Shown: piece after piece, positions 55,074 through 63,977 of the stretch | How the letters are laid out: each line of letters starts with the position of its first letter | How positions within the stretch are numbered: position 1 is the first letter of the stretch | Assembly (NCBI RefSeq): GCF_000769915.1 | Contig: NZ_JRLV01000021.1 | Coordinates: forward strand, 30,437-94,436 | Source of the DNA: Flavobacterium beibuense F44-8 | Lineage (GTDB): Bacteria; Bacteroidota; Bacteroidia; Flavobacteriales; Flavobacteriaceae | Reading direction: 5' to 3' | Length of the DNA stretch: 64,000 nt | Made by a program: the position numbers and the translations under genes | The notes under the pieces: generated by a model | What the model was told of the DNA's origin: nothing | The model's input: only the letters and a program-made list of their open reading frames with translations | The model's database searches: none

Positions 55074-55628
55074 TTATTTCTTTTTCTTAGGAGCGATAAA
55101 CATAATCATTCTTTTACCTTCAAGAACCGGCATAGATTCTACTTTACCGTATTCTTCAAGATCTTGGGCAAGCCTTAAAAGAAGTATTTGTCCCTGCTCT
55201 TTGTATATGATAGAACGTCCTTTAAAGAATACAAAAGCTTTTAACTTTGAGCCCTCTTTAAGGAATTTCTCAGCATTTTTCTTTTTAAACTCGTAATCGT
55301 GCTCATCGGTTTGAGGACCAAAACGAATTTCCTTCACAGTAATTTGTGAAGATTTTGCTTTAAGCATTTTATCACGTTTCTTTTGCTCATAAAGAAACTT
55401 TTTATAATCCATGATCTTGCATACAGGAGGTGCAGCATTTGGAGAGATCTCTACCAAATCCAGTTCCATCTGCTCTGCCATTTGCAGAGCTTTAGAAGTG
55501 TTATATACACCCTGTTCCACATTATCACCCACCAACCTGATTTCAGGTACACGGATGTAACTGTTTATCCTGTGCGGATCTTTTTTCTCTACGCGAGGTT
55601 GATATCCTCTGTTGTTTCTTATTGCTAT
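55074..55628 (-). CDS. infC: Translation initiation factor IF-3, with a non-canonical AUA start
   Basis: A 184-residue IF-3. The N-domain reads [20 protein letters not shown] then [15 protein letters not shown], and the C-domain [20 protein letters not shown]. There is no ATG, GTG or TTG before the conserved N-terminus: the in-frame TAA is followed only by ATT TTT ATA GCC ATA GCA, and the conserved protein start aligns with the ATA at 55626-55628. A GTG at 55535 would delete 31 conserved residues. Rare start codons on infC allow IF-3 to repress its own translation in E. coli (AUU); the same logic is likely here. Confidence 0.88.
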   Translation of the reverse strand: MAIRNNRGYQPRVEKKDPHRINSYIRVPEIRLVGDNVEQGVYNTSKALQMAEQMELDLVEISPNAAPPVCKIMDYKKFLYEQKKRDKMLKAKSSQITVKEIRFGPQTDEHDYEFKKKNAEKFLKEGSKLKAFVFFKGRSIIYKEQGQILLLRLAQDLEEYGKVESMPVLEGKRMIMFIAPKKKK

Positions 55629-55647
55629 GGCTATAAAAATTTAAATG

Positions 55648-57600
55648 TTAAACTTCAAATGGTTTTAATGTCTTATTTACTTCTTCCTCTACAAGGGCAG
55701 CAAATTGTTCTATAGACATTGTTTGGTTCGATTTACCTGCGTCTCCGTGACGGCGCACAGATATCGTTCCGTTTTTCTCTTCTTCCTCACCAACAATCAG
55801 CATAAACGGAAGCTTTTGAACTTCGGCTTCGCGAATCTTCTTACCAATCGTTTCGTTTCTGTTATCAATTAGGGCGCGAATTTCGTGATTTTCCAGCAAA
55901 TCTAAAACTTTTTTAGCATAATTTTCATATTTCTCACTAAGAGACAGTATGATAGCCTGCTCCGGCATTAACCAAAGCGGGAAGTTTCCGGCTGTATTTT
56001 CAAGTAAAATCGCAATGAATCTTTCCATTGATCCAAATGGCGCACGGTGAATCATTACAGGGCGGTGAAGCTCATTATCAGCACCTTTGTAAGTCAGGTC
56101 AAAACGTTCCGGCAGGTTGTAATCTACCTGAATTGTTCCAAGCTGCCACTGTCTGCCCAGTGCATCTTTTACCATAAAGTCAAGCTTAGGTCCGTAGAAA
56201 GCTGCTTCGCCATACTCAACCACAGTGTTAAGACCTTTGTCTTTAGCAGCATTGATAATAGCGTTTTCTGCTTTTTCCCAGTTCTCCTCAGTACCAATGT
56301 ATTTTTCTCTGTCTTCCTTATCACGAAGCGAAATTTGCGCGCTGAAGTTTTCAAATCCAAGCGAACCGAATACATAAAGTACAAGGTCGATTACTTTTTT
56401 GAATTCTTCATCCAGCTGATCAGGAGTACAGAAAATGTGCGCATCATCCTGAGTAAATCCGCGAACACGTGTTAAACCGTGTAGCTCACCACTTTGTTCG
56501 TAACGGTACACAGTACCAAACTCAGCATAACGTTTTGGCAGGTCTTTGTACGACCATGGTTTTGTATTATATATCTCGCAGTGATGCGGACAGTTCATTG
56601 GTTTTAGTAAGAACTCTTCACCCTCGTTTGGAGTGTGGATAGGCTGGAAGCTGTCTGCCCCATATTTTGCATAGTGGCCTGAAGTTACATAAAGTTCCTT
56701 TTGACCAATGTGCGGACTCACAACCTGCTCGTATCCGGCTTTCTTCTGTGCTTTTTTAAGGAACTGCTCAAGGCGGTCACGAAGTGCGGCACCTTTAGGT
56801 AACCATAACGGTAAACCTTGTCCTACTTTGCTTGAAAAAGCAAAAAGCTCAAGCTCTTTACCCAGTTTCCTGTGGTCACGTCTTTTAGCCTCTTCCAGTA
56901 GCTCAAGATATTCTGTAAGCTCTTTTTGTTTAGGGAAAGATATACCGTATACACGAGTAAGCTGTTTGTTTTTCTCGTCACCTCTCCAGTAAGCACCGGC
57001 AACGCTCATAATTTTTACCGCTTTAATAATGCCGGTGTTCGGGATGTGCCCACCACGACATAAATCGGTAAAGGTAGCGTGGTCACAAAATGTGATAGTA
57101 CCGTCTTCCAGGTTTTCAATAAGCTCAACCTTATATGGGTTGTTTTCGCTTTTATAAAACTCAAGCGCCTCAGCTTTTGTAGCCGAACGCATTTTAAATT
57201 CATGTTTCTCTCTGGAAATGGCAAGCACGCGGTCTTCAATAGCTTTGAAGTCCTTATCGGTAATGGTTTGGTCGCCAAAATCTACGTCATAGTAAAAACC
57301 ATTATCAATAGCCGGACCAATAGTAAGCTTGATGCCCGGGTACATTTCCTGCAAAGCCTGTGCCAAAACGTGAGAAGTAGAGTGCCAAAAAGCCTTTTTA
57401 CCCTCTTTATCGTTCCAGGTGTATAATATTAATGAACCGTCGGTCGTCAGTGGGGTTTTGGTTTCAACAGTTGTACCATTAAAGGAAGCCGAGATTACGT
57501 TTCTTGCTAATCCTTCACTAATGCTCATGGCAACGTCTATTGGCGTTAACCCTGCGTCAAATTTTTTGACTGAACCGTCCGGTAATGTAATATTTATCAT
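55648..57600 (-). CDS. thrS: Threonyl-tRNA synthetase
   Basis: Class II synthetase of 650 residues. An N-terminal TGS domain (residues 1-60) and editing domain with [10 protein letters not shown] and CRGGHI precede the catalytic core (zinc ligands [10 protein letters not shown], motif 2 [13 protein letters not shown], motif 3 [11 protein letters not shown]) and the anticodon-binding domain. First gene of the thrS-infC-rpmI-rplT operon, 19 bases before infC. Confidence 0.98.
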   Translation of the reverse strand: MINITLPDGSVKKFDAGLTPIDVAMSISEGLARNVISASFNGTTVETKTPLTTDGSLILYTWNDKEGKKAFWHSTSHVLAQALQEMYPGIKLTIGPAIDNGFYYDVDFGDQTITDKDFKAIEDRVLAISREKHEFKMRSATKAEALEFYKSENNPYKVELIENLEDGTITFCDHATFTDLCRGGHIPNTGIIKAVKIMSVAGAYWRGDEKNKQLTRVYGISFPKQKELTEYLELLEEAKRRDHRKLGKELELFAFSSKVGQGLPLWLPKGAALRDRLEQFLKKAQKKAGYEQVVSPHIGQKELYVTSGHYAKYGADSFQPIHTPNEGEEFLLKPMNCPHHCEIYNTKPWSYKDLPKRYAEFGTVYRYEQSGELHGLTRVRGFTQDDAHIFCTPDQLDEEFKKVIDLVLYVFGSLGFENFSAQISLRDKEDREKYIGTEENWEKAENAIINAAKDKGLNTVVEYGEAAFYGPKLDFMVKDALGRQWQLGTIQVDYNLPERFDLTYKGADNELHRPVMIHRAPFGSMERFIAILLENTAGNFPLWLMPEQAIILSLSEKYENYAKKVLDLLENHEIRALIDNRNETIGKKIREAEVQKLPFMLIVGEEEEKNGTISVRRHGDAGKSNQTMSIEQFAALVEEEVNKTLKPFEV

Positions 57601-57620
57601 TATTAAAATTTTATTGAATG

Positions 57621-57651
57621 CAAATATAACGTATTAACTATACAAAGGCAA
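57621..57651 (-). promoter_or_regulatory. Promoter of the thrS operon
   Basis: On the minus strand TTG (57649-57651), 20 bases, then TATATTTG (57621-57628), about 20 bases before thrS. The leader is too short for a T-box. Confidence 0.6.
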
Positions 57652-57705
57652 TATAGTAAGTAATTAGATTTTGTAGAATTTAAATATTGAAAAAGTTGCC
57701 ATATG

Positions 57706-57809
57706 AGATTTCTCGATTCCGTTTCACTTCACTCGAAATGGAACAAATTTCAACAAGCGGGAGACTGGTTTTTTCCATTTCGACCGAAACGCAGTGGAGT
57801 GGAGAAATC
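57706..57809. repeat. Palindromic repeat, copy B (left of the GIY-YIG gene)
   Basis: A 104-base unit equal to copy C except for three substitutions (57729, 57757, 57797). It is itself an imperfect inverted repeat: AGATTTCTC-N18-TCGAAATGGAA on the left (57706-57743) and the mirror image on the right (57773-57810), around about 29 central bases. The two 18-base spacers differ in sequence but not in length. Confidence 0.9.
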
Positions 57810-57833
57810 TAGGTAAAATCCTTACATTTGAAT

Positions 57834-58142
57834 ATGTTTCAAACAGTAGGTGAACATAATTATTTTGTTTACATTCTTACTAATAAAAGTAAGAGTGTTT
57901 TATATATAGGTTTTACTACCAATTTAAAAGATAGATTACATTTTCATCAAAACCAGGAAGCGCACTCAAAATCATTTACGGCGAGATACAATTGTTTTTA
58001 TCTTATTTATTGGGAACATTATACTGATGTTCAGTTGGCAATTGACAGAGAAACTCAATTAAAAAAATGGAGTAGAATTAAAAAAGATGATTTGATAAAT
58101 AAGATTAATCCTGATTGGAGATTTTTAAATGAAGAAATTTAA
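57834..58142 (+). CDS. Small GIY-YIG nuclease, bracketed by palindromic repeats
   Basis: A 102-residue single-domain GIY-YIG protein: YFVYIL (residues 10-15) and LYIGFT (23-28) are the GIY and YIG strands, Arg35 (NLKDR) is the catalytic Arg, and the late RETQLKKWSRIKK (about 72-84) carries the metal-binding Glu. It resembles the YhbQ/UPF0213 type. The stop codon overlaps the first base of repeat C, and repeat B ends 24 bases before the ATG. A TACATTTG box (57823-57830) sits only a few bases upstream, implying a near-leaderless message if used. Confidence 0.85.
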   Translation: MFQTVGEHNYFVYILTNKSKSVLYIGFTTNLKDRLHFHQNQEAHSKSFTARYNCFYLIYWEHYTDVQLAIDRETQLKKWSRIKKDDLINKINPDWRFLNEEI

Positions 58143-58245
58143 GATTTCTCGATTCCGTTTCACTCCACTCGAAATGGAACAAATTTCAACAAACGGGAGA
58201 CTGGTTTTTTCCATTTCGACCGAAACGCAGTGAAGTGGAGAAATC
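58142..58245. repeat. Palindromic repeat, copy C (right of the GIY-YIG gene)
   Basis: Direct repeat of copy B, displaced by exactly 436 bases and 101/104 identical. It starts at the last base of the GIY-YIG stop codon. The hairpin and its central T run may also terminate the gene's transcript. Confidence 0.9.
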
Positions 58246-58258
58246 ATTAGTTTAAAAT

Positions 58259-58582
58259 TTATATATAATCCTCAACATCATCTATAGTTATCCATTCTTC
58301 CATATCAGGAAGAACAGTTTCTTTTATAAAAGAGAAAAAGTTTGGATATTCTTTTTTAACAACATTCCATTCGTCATTATTAGAACCGAAGGATAAATGG
58401 AAAACAAGAACATTTTCCTGAATTATTCCGTTTTTTATTTCAAAACCGGCAAAAGTATCCATGTCCTGTCTGCTTGCAAAAGTTATCACTTCACGGTTCT
58501 TTGCTTCAATACTAAAGCGCTCATTAGCAAAATGTTTTTCGCTTAATTGAGGTTCAATGTGCCACGGAATAAACTTAGTCAT
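58259..58582 (-). CDS. Protein of unknown function
   Basis: A soluble protein of 107 residues from the ATG at 58582 (MTKFIPWHIEPQLSEKHF), acidic at the C-terminus. A GTG at 58630 would add 16 residues. No family recognised; the mixed alpha/beta pattern and the acidic end (DDVEDYI) suggest a small immunity- or SMI1-like fold, but that is only an impression. It ends 14 bases from repeat C. Confidence 0.55.
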   Translation of the reverse strand: MTKFIPWHIEPQLSEKHFANERFSIEAKNREVITFASRQDMDTFAGFEIKNGIIQENVLVFHLSFGSNNDEWNVVKKEYPNFFSFIKETVLPDMEEWITIDDVEDYI

Positions 58583-58650
58583 ATTTAGCTTAGAGAACCA
58601 TAGGTATGGTGTAGGGTAATTGCTGTTCACTGTTATTAAGTTTTTAAACT

Positions 58651-58677
58651 AAAATCCCACTCATTGAGCGGGATTTT
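58651..58677. terminator. Terminator after the His-rich membrane protein gene
   Basis: Stem AAAATCCCACTCA / TGAGCGGGATTTT with one mismatch, followed by Ts. Confidence 0.8.
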
Positions 58678-58704
58678 TTTATGTATGTAATCGTTATTTA
58701 TATC

Positions 58705-59217
58705 TTATTGATGGTCATGTTCATCATGATCGTGGGCTTCGTGGTCATGGTCGTGATCTTCATGCTCTTCGGCTTTAAAGTCGGCTCTTATTTCAGGGTG
58801 ATTTATTTCGCCTCCTGTATGTCCGGTTTCATAACCAAAGTACCCCACAACACCGCTAAACAGTAAAACTACAATAGCAATACCTTTACCAAACGACTTG
58901 TTTTTAAAACTTGCCCAAAGTCCGGCAAGGCTAAGTCCGCCCAGTATATAGCAAAGCATGGCAAGCGTTTCGGCTTTCTCTTCGTGTTCATGTATTAAAT
59001 GATGATCGGCACCCAGGTGTTCCACAATTTCTTCGGCACCTTCGCCTGTAGCCATTGCCGGGATGGCAAATAAAGCAGTTAGTACAAAAATAAAGTAAGC
59101 AGCGCGCTTTACAGCTTCCGAACCCGAAATGAATCCGCCAAGCATAATTACAAGTCCTATAATAGGTGTGATAATAGGCAGGTGGTTTACCACAAGGTGA
59201 AATTGAGCATCATTCAT
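58705..59217 (-). CDS. Membrane protein with histidine-rich tail
   Basis: A 170-residue protein with four predicted helices (about residues 13-30, 38-56, 84-101, 109-127) and a C-terminal tail of roughly 25 residues made of His, Asp and Glu (EDHDHDHEAHDHDEHDHQ). Further His are in the first loop (HLGADHHLIHEHEE). Such clusters bind Zn, Cu or Ni. The overall shape resembles DUF2231-type membrane proteins. Role in metal handling is inferred only. Confidence 0.65.
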   Translation of the reverse strand: MNDAQFHLVVNHLPIITPIIGLVIMLGGFISGSEAVKRAAYFIFVLTALFAIPAMATGEGAEEIVEHLGADHHLIHEHEEKAETLAMLCYILGGLSLAGLWASFKNKSFGKGIAIVVLLFSGVVGYFGYETGHTGGEINHPEIRADFKAEEHEDHDHDHEAHDHDEHDHQ

Positions 59218-59357
59218 AGTAAAAGTTAGTTTTTGTTTTGCTTCAAAGTTAACTTTATTTTTAAATTATAAAACACCACAAATAAAAAGATAACGTTATT
59301 TCTTATAAAAAAGTTAAAATTACTAACTTAGTAGAGCAACCTAAAAACCATAATTCT

Positions 59358-59858
59358 ATGAACCGCATTGTTATTTTACTGGCAGTGTTTGCTTTGTATT
59401 CCTGCAAGCGGGAAGCCAAAGCGGAACCGGAAGGAAATGAAGCCACTACCGAAATGCAGCAAAATACTAACGGACCCAATACCGATGCCGACTCCCCACA
59501 CGCAAAACTCGTTATGGCTGCCGAGCAGTATATGCTGGATAAACCTACGGTTATTGTAGTAGCATTAAACTCTAATCAGATAAACGATTTAAAAAAAGAA
59601 ATAGGAGAGGGTAGTTTTTATACTCTAGCCGATGAGAATATGTTGTATCATGATGCGGTAACCTCCCGTATGGATTCGCTGAAAATAGACGTGAAATACA
59701 CTCAAAAAAATGTGGTATACATCAATAAAGGAGAACAGAGGCAGGTAATTGTTAAAGAAGCCGACTTCCCCCTGTACGCCTATTTTTATTTTGACGGAAA
59801 AAATGTAACCAGAACCGATGCCTTTAAATTAATGGATAAAAAATCGGCTAGCGATTAA
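59358..59858 (+). CDS. Lipoprotein of unknown function
   Basis: A 166-residue lipoprotein (signal LAVFALYSC, lipid Cys about residue 15) with a polar Asn/Thr/Glu linker and a small alpha/beta domain (VIVVALNSNQINDLKKEIGE, VVYINKGEQRQVIV). No family recognised. It is convergent with the trehalase gene, six bases away. Confidence 0.6.
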   Translation: MNRIVILLAVFALYSCKREAKAEPEGNEATTEMQQNTNGPNTDADSPHAKLVMAAEQYMLDKPTVIVVALNSNQINDLKKEIGEGSFYTLADENMLYHDAVTSRMDSLKIDVKYTQKNVVYINKGEQRQVIVKEADFPLYAYFYFDGKNVTRTDAFKLMDKKSASD

Positions 59859-59864
59859 CTTTTT

Positions 59865-61841
59865 TTACTCTCCAAACACCACATCGGGATTTTCCAAATT
59901 ATCCAGTTTTTGAATATACTCCTGCGGCAGTAAAGAGAGACCGTACTGGTAGGACGCATTCATCCACCCAAAGCCCGACTTTGTAATGTAAGCAAACTCG
60001 GTTCCTACGTTTCCATATTCGGCATATACCTTATGTGTGGTGTTTACCACATCATACTTTTCGGGAATCGTTCCGTTATAGTCAACCGCGTTTTGGGTAA
60101 TGGTCCACAGCCAGCGGTATATAAGTTCGCGTGCTTCTTTTTCATAACCATAATCAATAAGTCCTTTCCATAACAGCATTTGGTGCGGAGCCCATCCGTT
60201 AGGGTAATCCCACTGGCGTTGTACGTCGCTGGTTTTGTATTTCTCTACCGATTGTTTTGTAGATGCCAGTATACCGCCCTTTGCTTTGAGGTCACTCATT
60301 AATATAGGTACCATTTTTTTAGCCTGTTCATGGGTGCATAACCCAGCCCACAACGGAAAGAAATTGGTAGCCGACATATAATCGGTTATTTCTTCCTTTT
60401 TAAAGTTGTAATCAAAAAAACAGCCTGCTTTTTCATCCCACATGTATTTTTCCATGAGTTCACGGCGGTCGGCAGCCTTTTCACTCCAGTAAGCCGATGT
60501 ATAGGTTTTTCCGTTTACGGTAAAACTGTCCTTAAAATAAGTACCTATTAAAAATTCAAAATCTTTCTCATATTTATATAGTAGGGCATTGATGTCAACA
60601 CAATTCAGGTCGGCAGCAATATTGTCCAGTCGCCAGCTGGTGTCGTGTCCGCTTTCGCGCAGGGTGCGGTCGTGCGTAAAATAACGGTCCAGTGCACTGT
60701 CTTTCACTACTCCCGCTTTGTATAGTTCTTCAAATTCCTCCACCGCAATTTTGTGCCTATCGGCATATTCCTGTAGCACCGCCTTAAAATGTCCGGGCTC
60801 TGTTTCCGGAGGGATTCCTTTTCCGCTTGCATAAAAACGGTTAAGTCCTGTGGCAGGTGTGTATCTTTTGCTTTGCATCCATACATTTTCATACTCAGTT
60901 ATGGCAGTAGCAAGGCATTCCTCCAGCCATTTTTTATCTTTAGGATGCATGGCAGCATACACCTCTCTTATATATGACGACAGAAACGGAGGTTGCGTGC
61001 GGGTTAAATAGTAGGAACGGTTAGCATTTAGTATTTTTCCGTAATGTCTAATCTGATAGCAAAAATTATCTACCATCCCTTTGGCAAGGTCCAGTCTGTG
61101 GTCAATAATAAGACCTACACCTTCAAAGTAGCTGTCCCAGCCGTACATTTCGTTAAATCGTCCGCCGGGAACCACAAACGGAACTCCTTTATTGTTCTCT
61201 ATTTTAAGTGCCAAAATACCCGGCATGTTATTAATAGACTCAACATATTCGGGAGTAATGTTTTCCGGAAGTACAACCACTTCCAGTTTCGGCATCTTTT
61301 TTTGCAGGTTTTGGAAATAGGCAATCCCCACATGGTCATCATACGGAACGTAAATACGCCTGCGTTCATCATGCATTTTATCATCGTCCATAATACGGTT
61401 AATGCCTTTTTCGTCAATAGTACGGGTAAGGTCGTCCCAAAATTGGGTTTTTATGCGGCGTGATATGCGTTCGGCAGGCGGTTCCTGTATTTGCCTAAGG
61501 GTAATAAGGGCTGTGTCCTGTGCATTTTCATTTGCAATGGCAAGTTCCTGCAACAGGTTAGACAGGTAGTAGGTATTCCTTATAATAACGGTGTCTCCTT
61601 TAGTACTTACTAAAAAGTAATCTTTGTTAGGGGCATCGTCTTTGGTTATTTTCTTATCGCCGTCGGTGTCATATCCGGCAAGTAGTTCCTGCATGGTTCT
61701 GTTTACCGGAAGGTCAAACACGGTTTGGCTTTCAACAAATTTATCGTTACAACTCATAAAAGTACCAGATATACTTATGGCCACACCTATACCTATATAT
61801 ATAAGTGCACGTGTAGCATTTGGTTTATTACTGTGGCTCAT
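59865..61841 (-). CDS. treA: Alpha,alpha-trehalase (GH37), lipoprotein
   Basis: Hydrolyses trehalose to glucose. A 658-residue lipoprotein (signal ending GTFMSC, lipid Cys about residue 30). Both GH37 signatures are present: PGGRFNEMYGWDSY and QWDYPNGWAP; the acid Asp is in ESGHDTSW and the base Glu in IPEKYDV. An EF-hand-like loop DTDGDKKITKDD lies near residue 55, an addition not found in E. coli TreA. The protein probably acts in the periplasm or at the cell surface. Confidence 0.95.
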   Translation of the reverse strand: MSHSNKPNATRALIYIGIGVAISISGTFMSCNDKFVESQTVFDLPVNRTMQELLAGYDTDGDKKITKDDAPNKDYFLVSTKGDTVIIRNTYYLSNLLQELAIANENAQDTALITLRQIQEPPAERISRRIKTQFWDDLTRTIDEKGINRIMDDDKMHDERRRIYVPYDDHVGIAYFQNLQKKMPKLEVVVLPENITPEYVESINNMPGILALKIENNKGVPFVVPGGRFNEMYGWDSYFEGVGLIIDHRLDLAKGMVDNFCYQIRHYGKILNANRSYYLTRTQPPFLSSYIREVYAAMHPKDKKWLEECLATAITEYENVWMQSKRYTPATGLNRFYASGKGIPPETEPGHFKAVLQEYADRHKIAVEEFEELYKAGVVKDSALDRYFTHDRTLRESGHDTSWRLDNIAADLNCVDINALLYKYEKDFEFLIGTYFKDSFTVNGKTYTSAYWSEKAADRRELMEKYMWDEKAGCFFDYNFKKEEITDYMSATNFFPLWAGLCTHEQAKKMVPILMSDLKAKGGILASTKQSVEKYKTSDVQRQWDYPNGWAPHQMLLWKGLIDYGYEKEARELIYRWLWTITQNAVDYNGTIPEKYDVVNTTHKVYAEYGNVGTEFAYITKSGFGWMNASYQYGLSLLPQEYIQKLDNLENPDVVFGE

Positions 61842-62031
61842 TTTTAAAAGTATTTAAAAGTGAGAAAGCTTAAAAATAGTAAATTCTTACAGCTTTTAAA
61901 ATTGTAAGACATTGCTTAACATAATATTAGTATGTGTTTGAAATTAAAGGGGTTTATATTGCTAAATCCTGAAAATAACAGAGGTAAAATTATCAGAAGC
62001 GAAATGCTGGTGGAGTGCCTGTAAACCATTT

Positions 62032-62090
62032 TCCCGCTTTCGCCTGTATCCTTTCACTGCGTTACAGGGATGCCCACTCTATCGGGGCTA
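62032..62090. repeat. Possible interspersed repeat, GC-richer hairpin element
   Basis: A short, GC-richer stretch with CCTGTA...TACAGG arms (62043-62068), flanked by CCCGCTTTCG and ATCGGGGCTAA, stands out from AT-rich surroundings. It resembles a repeat I have seen in other flavobacterial intergenic regions; no second copy is present in the window. Confidence 0.35.
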
Positions 62091-62109
62091 AAGTATAAAG
62101 GCTATTTAT

Positions 62110-62117
62110 TATATTTG
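62110..62117 (+). promoter_or_regulatory. -7 box of the tandem unknown genes
   Basis: TATATTTG, 15-22 bases before the ATG at 62132. Confidence 0.5.
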
Positions 62118-62131
62118 GAAAAATAATAAAA

Positions 62132-62611
62132 ATGCCCACCCTTATCTTTCAAATGTCAGCACAAGATTACATGGTGCTTACTGTGATAACTCTTTGGTTG
62201 TTGGTTTTACTATGGTTTAAAAGGAATAATCTGAAATTAAAGCGTTCACAAAAAATACTGACATCTGAATATAAAACCAAACTCCGTGATGACGGGATTA
62301 AAATAACACTCTCCTTTGATGATTACACGGTTAATGAAAAAAGGCGTTATGCTACTGTACGGGCAAAAGATTATTACAGTGATAGTTTGAAGTCGGCTAT
62401 GTACAACAGTCATGATGAAATAGAGGTAGAGTATATAGATAGTATAATTGAGGCAAATGTAGAGATAGATGGTTTAGTTTATACTTTTGAGTGTAGTGTG
62501 CCTCTTGATAAAGACAATTTGTTAATTAAGTTATATATGCAAAAAGAGATTAATGTATATTATGACCCCGATACGGAAGGTTACTTTTTTGATCTCCATT
62601 TTTTAGATTAA
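62132..62611 (+). CDS. Membrane-anchored protein of unknown function, paralogue 1
   Basis: A 159-residue protein with one N-terminal transmembrane helix (about residues 14-30, VLTVITLWLLVLLWF) and a soluble domain. The C-terminal block LIKLYMQKEINVYYDPDTEGYFFDLHFLD (cited in part: LYMQKEINVYYD) is shared with the next gene. No known family. Confidence 0.6.
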   Translation: MPTLIFQMSAQDYMVLTVITLWLLVLLWFKRNNLKLKRSQKILTSEYKTKLRDDGIKITLSFDDYTVNEKRRYATVRAKDYYSDSLKSAMYNSHDEIEVEYIDSIIEANVEIDGLVYTFECSVPLDKDNLLIKLYMQKEINVYYDPDTEGYFFDLHFLD

Positions 62612-62648
62612 TATGTGTTGTGACGATTAATGATGTAAAATAAATTTC

Positions 62649-63125
62649 ATGCTTTTTATGGGTAGTATCGGTAATTATATAATCCTTATTGCGATAATCG
62701 CTATGCTTGTTTTTCTTATTAGAGGGAAAGTTAACCGTCGTAAAGATGAGCGTTTGCAAAAACTACAGCAATCAGAGTATAAAAACCGATTGATGAAAGA
62801 GGGGAATAAAATAATAGTTCCCTTTGATAACTGTAAGGTAACAACATCAAAAAGCTATACTACAAAGCCGGCATCGGGCGGATACAGGGCACAGGCGCTC
62901 AATTCGCTACTGGATTCCCGTAATGCCGAAGTAACAACCCAACATATATCCAGTACCGTTGAAGTAAAGGTTAAAATTAACGGCTCAACAAAAACTTTAA
63001 AAAGCGATAGTTTTCCTGTAGGTAAAGAAACGCTGCTAGCTAAACTATATATGCAAAAGGAAATAGAGGTGTATTATGATGTGCATACACGTGATTATTT
63101 CATCAATCTCCATTTCCTGGATTAA
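62649..63125 (+). CDS. Membrane-anchored protein of unknown function, paralogue 2
   Basis: A 158-residue tandem paralogue of the preceding gene: an N-terminal helix (about residues 7-24), the shared segment IVPFDNCKV (ITLSFDDYTV in paralogue 1) and the ending LYMQKEIEVYYD...NLHFLD. The pair arose by duplication and is well diverged in the middle. Function unknown. Confidence 0.6.
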   Translation: MLFMGSIGNYIILIAIIAMLVFLIRGKVNRRKDERLQKLQQSEYKNRLMKEGNKIIVPFDNCKVTTSKSYTTKPASGGYRAQALNSLLDSRNAEVTTQHISSTVEVKVKINGSTKTLKSDSFPVGKETLLAKLYMQKEIEVYYDVHTRDYFINLHFLD

Positions 63126-63197
63126 TACCTATTATATAGGTGTAGTTTAAAAACCTTTATTACTATATTTAGAAATCAGTAAAAGCAAATCAATTAT

Positions 63198-63977
63198 ATG
63201 TCCTTCGCTAAAGCATTCTTATTATATATTTTTTGCACTTTCTTTTTTAATAGTGCGCGCGCGCAGGAAACAAATGTGGGTAGAGAGCATTTCTTTTTGG
63301 ATTATGTTGTTACCCAAAACGGAGATACTATATATGGAGCTGTGAAAGAGGAGTTGCTTAAAACCTATCTCCTGAAATTTGATAATGATAAAGACCAATC
63401 GTTTACCAGGTATGAGGCCGATAAGCTGAAGGGGTATCGTTATAATGGTTATGTTACTACTAATAAAGAGCCAAAAGACGGTATCTATACCGGACTCAAT
63501 GCTAAAAAGGATACTTCAATCGATAATCACGATGATTACCTTATAAAAAATAACGACACTATATATGGCGATGTATATAAGCCTTTGCTGGGTTCCCGTT
63601 ACATTATTTCCAAACAGGGGAAGAAAATAAAGTTTAAGGGCGAAGTGGGTTTGGTGTATAAAACAGGTCAGTATATATATGAGTACAGGGATAAACCAAA
63701 AGTAGAAACGCTCGATTCAAAAGAAGATTGGCTCTTGTTACTATATAAAGGTAAAGATTTAAAGCTGTACGGATATGCTACCGGTCATCAGGGAACCTGT
63801 TATTTTATAGAAAAGGATAATGAAATGTATCTTTTACGTATGGATGAAGACTGGTTTGAACTACTAAATAGGTTATTTGTCGATAAACCAAGCGTACTTA
63901 ACTATTTTAAATCAGGTTTTTTAGGTTTTGAAAATATATATCTCGCAGTGCGTTACTATGATGAGCATTCTAATTAA
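63198..63977 (+). CDS. Exported protein of unknown function with an internal duplication
   Basis: A 259-residue protein with a signal peptide ending FNSARAQ. The mature part contains two similar modules: DYVVTQNGDTIYGAVKEELL (about residues 36-55) and DDYLIKNNDTIYGDVYKPLL (about 112-131), each followed by beta-rich sequence with Lys/Tyr. The repeated NGDTIYG motif is common in Bacteroidota proteins of unknown role. Rightmost gene in the window; apparently complete. Confidence 0.65.
   Translation: MSFAKAFLLYIFCTFFFNSARAQETNVGREHFFLDYVVTQNGDTIYGAVKEELLKTYLLKFDNDKDQSFTRYEADKLKGYRYNGYVTTNKEPKDGIYTGLNAKKDTSIDNHDDYLIKNNDTIYGDVYKPLLGSRYIISKQGKKIKFKGEVGLVYKTGQYIYEYRDKPKVETLDSKEDWLLLLYKGKDLKLYGYATGHQGTCYFIEKDNEMYLLRMDEDWFELLNRLFVDKPSVLNYFKSGFLGFENIYLAVRYYDEHSN

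Noticed and set aside
57715..57801. Repeats around the GIY-YIG gene as terminal inverted repeats of an insertion sequence
   Set aside because: They are direct copies, each internally palindromic; there is no DDE or Y1 transposase and no clear target-site duplication. A REP-like explanation fits better.
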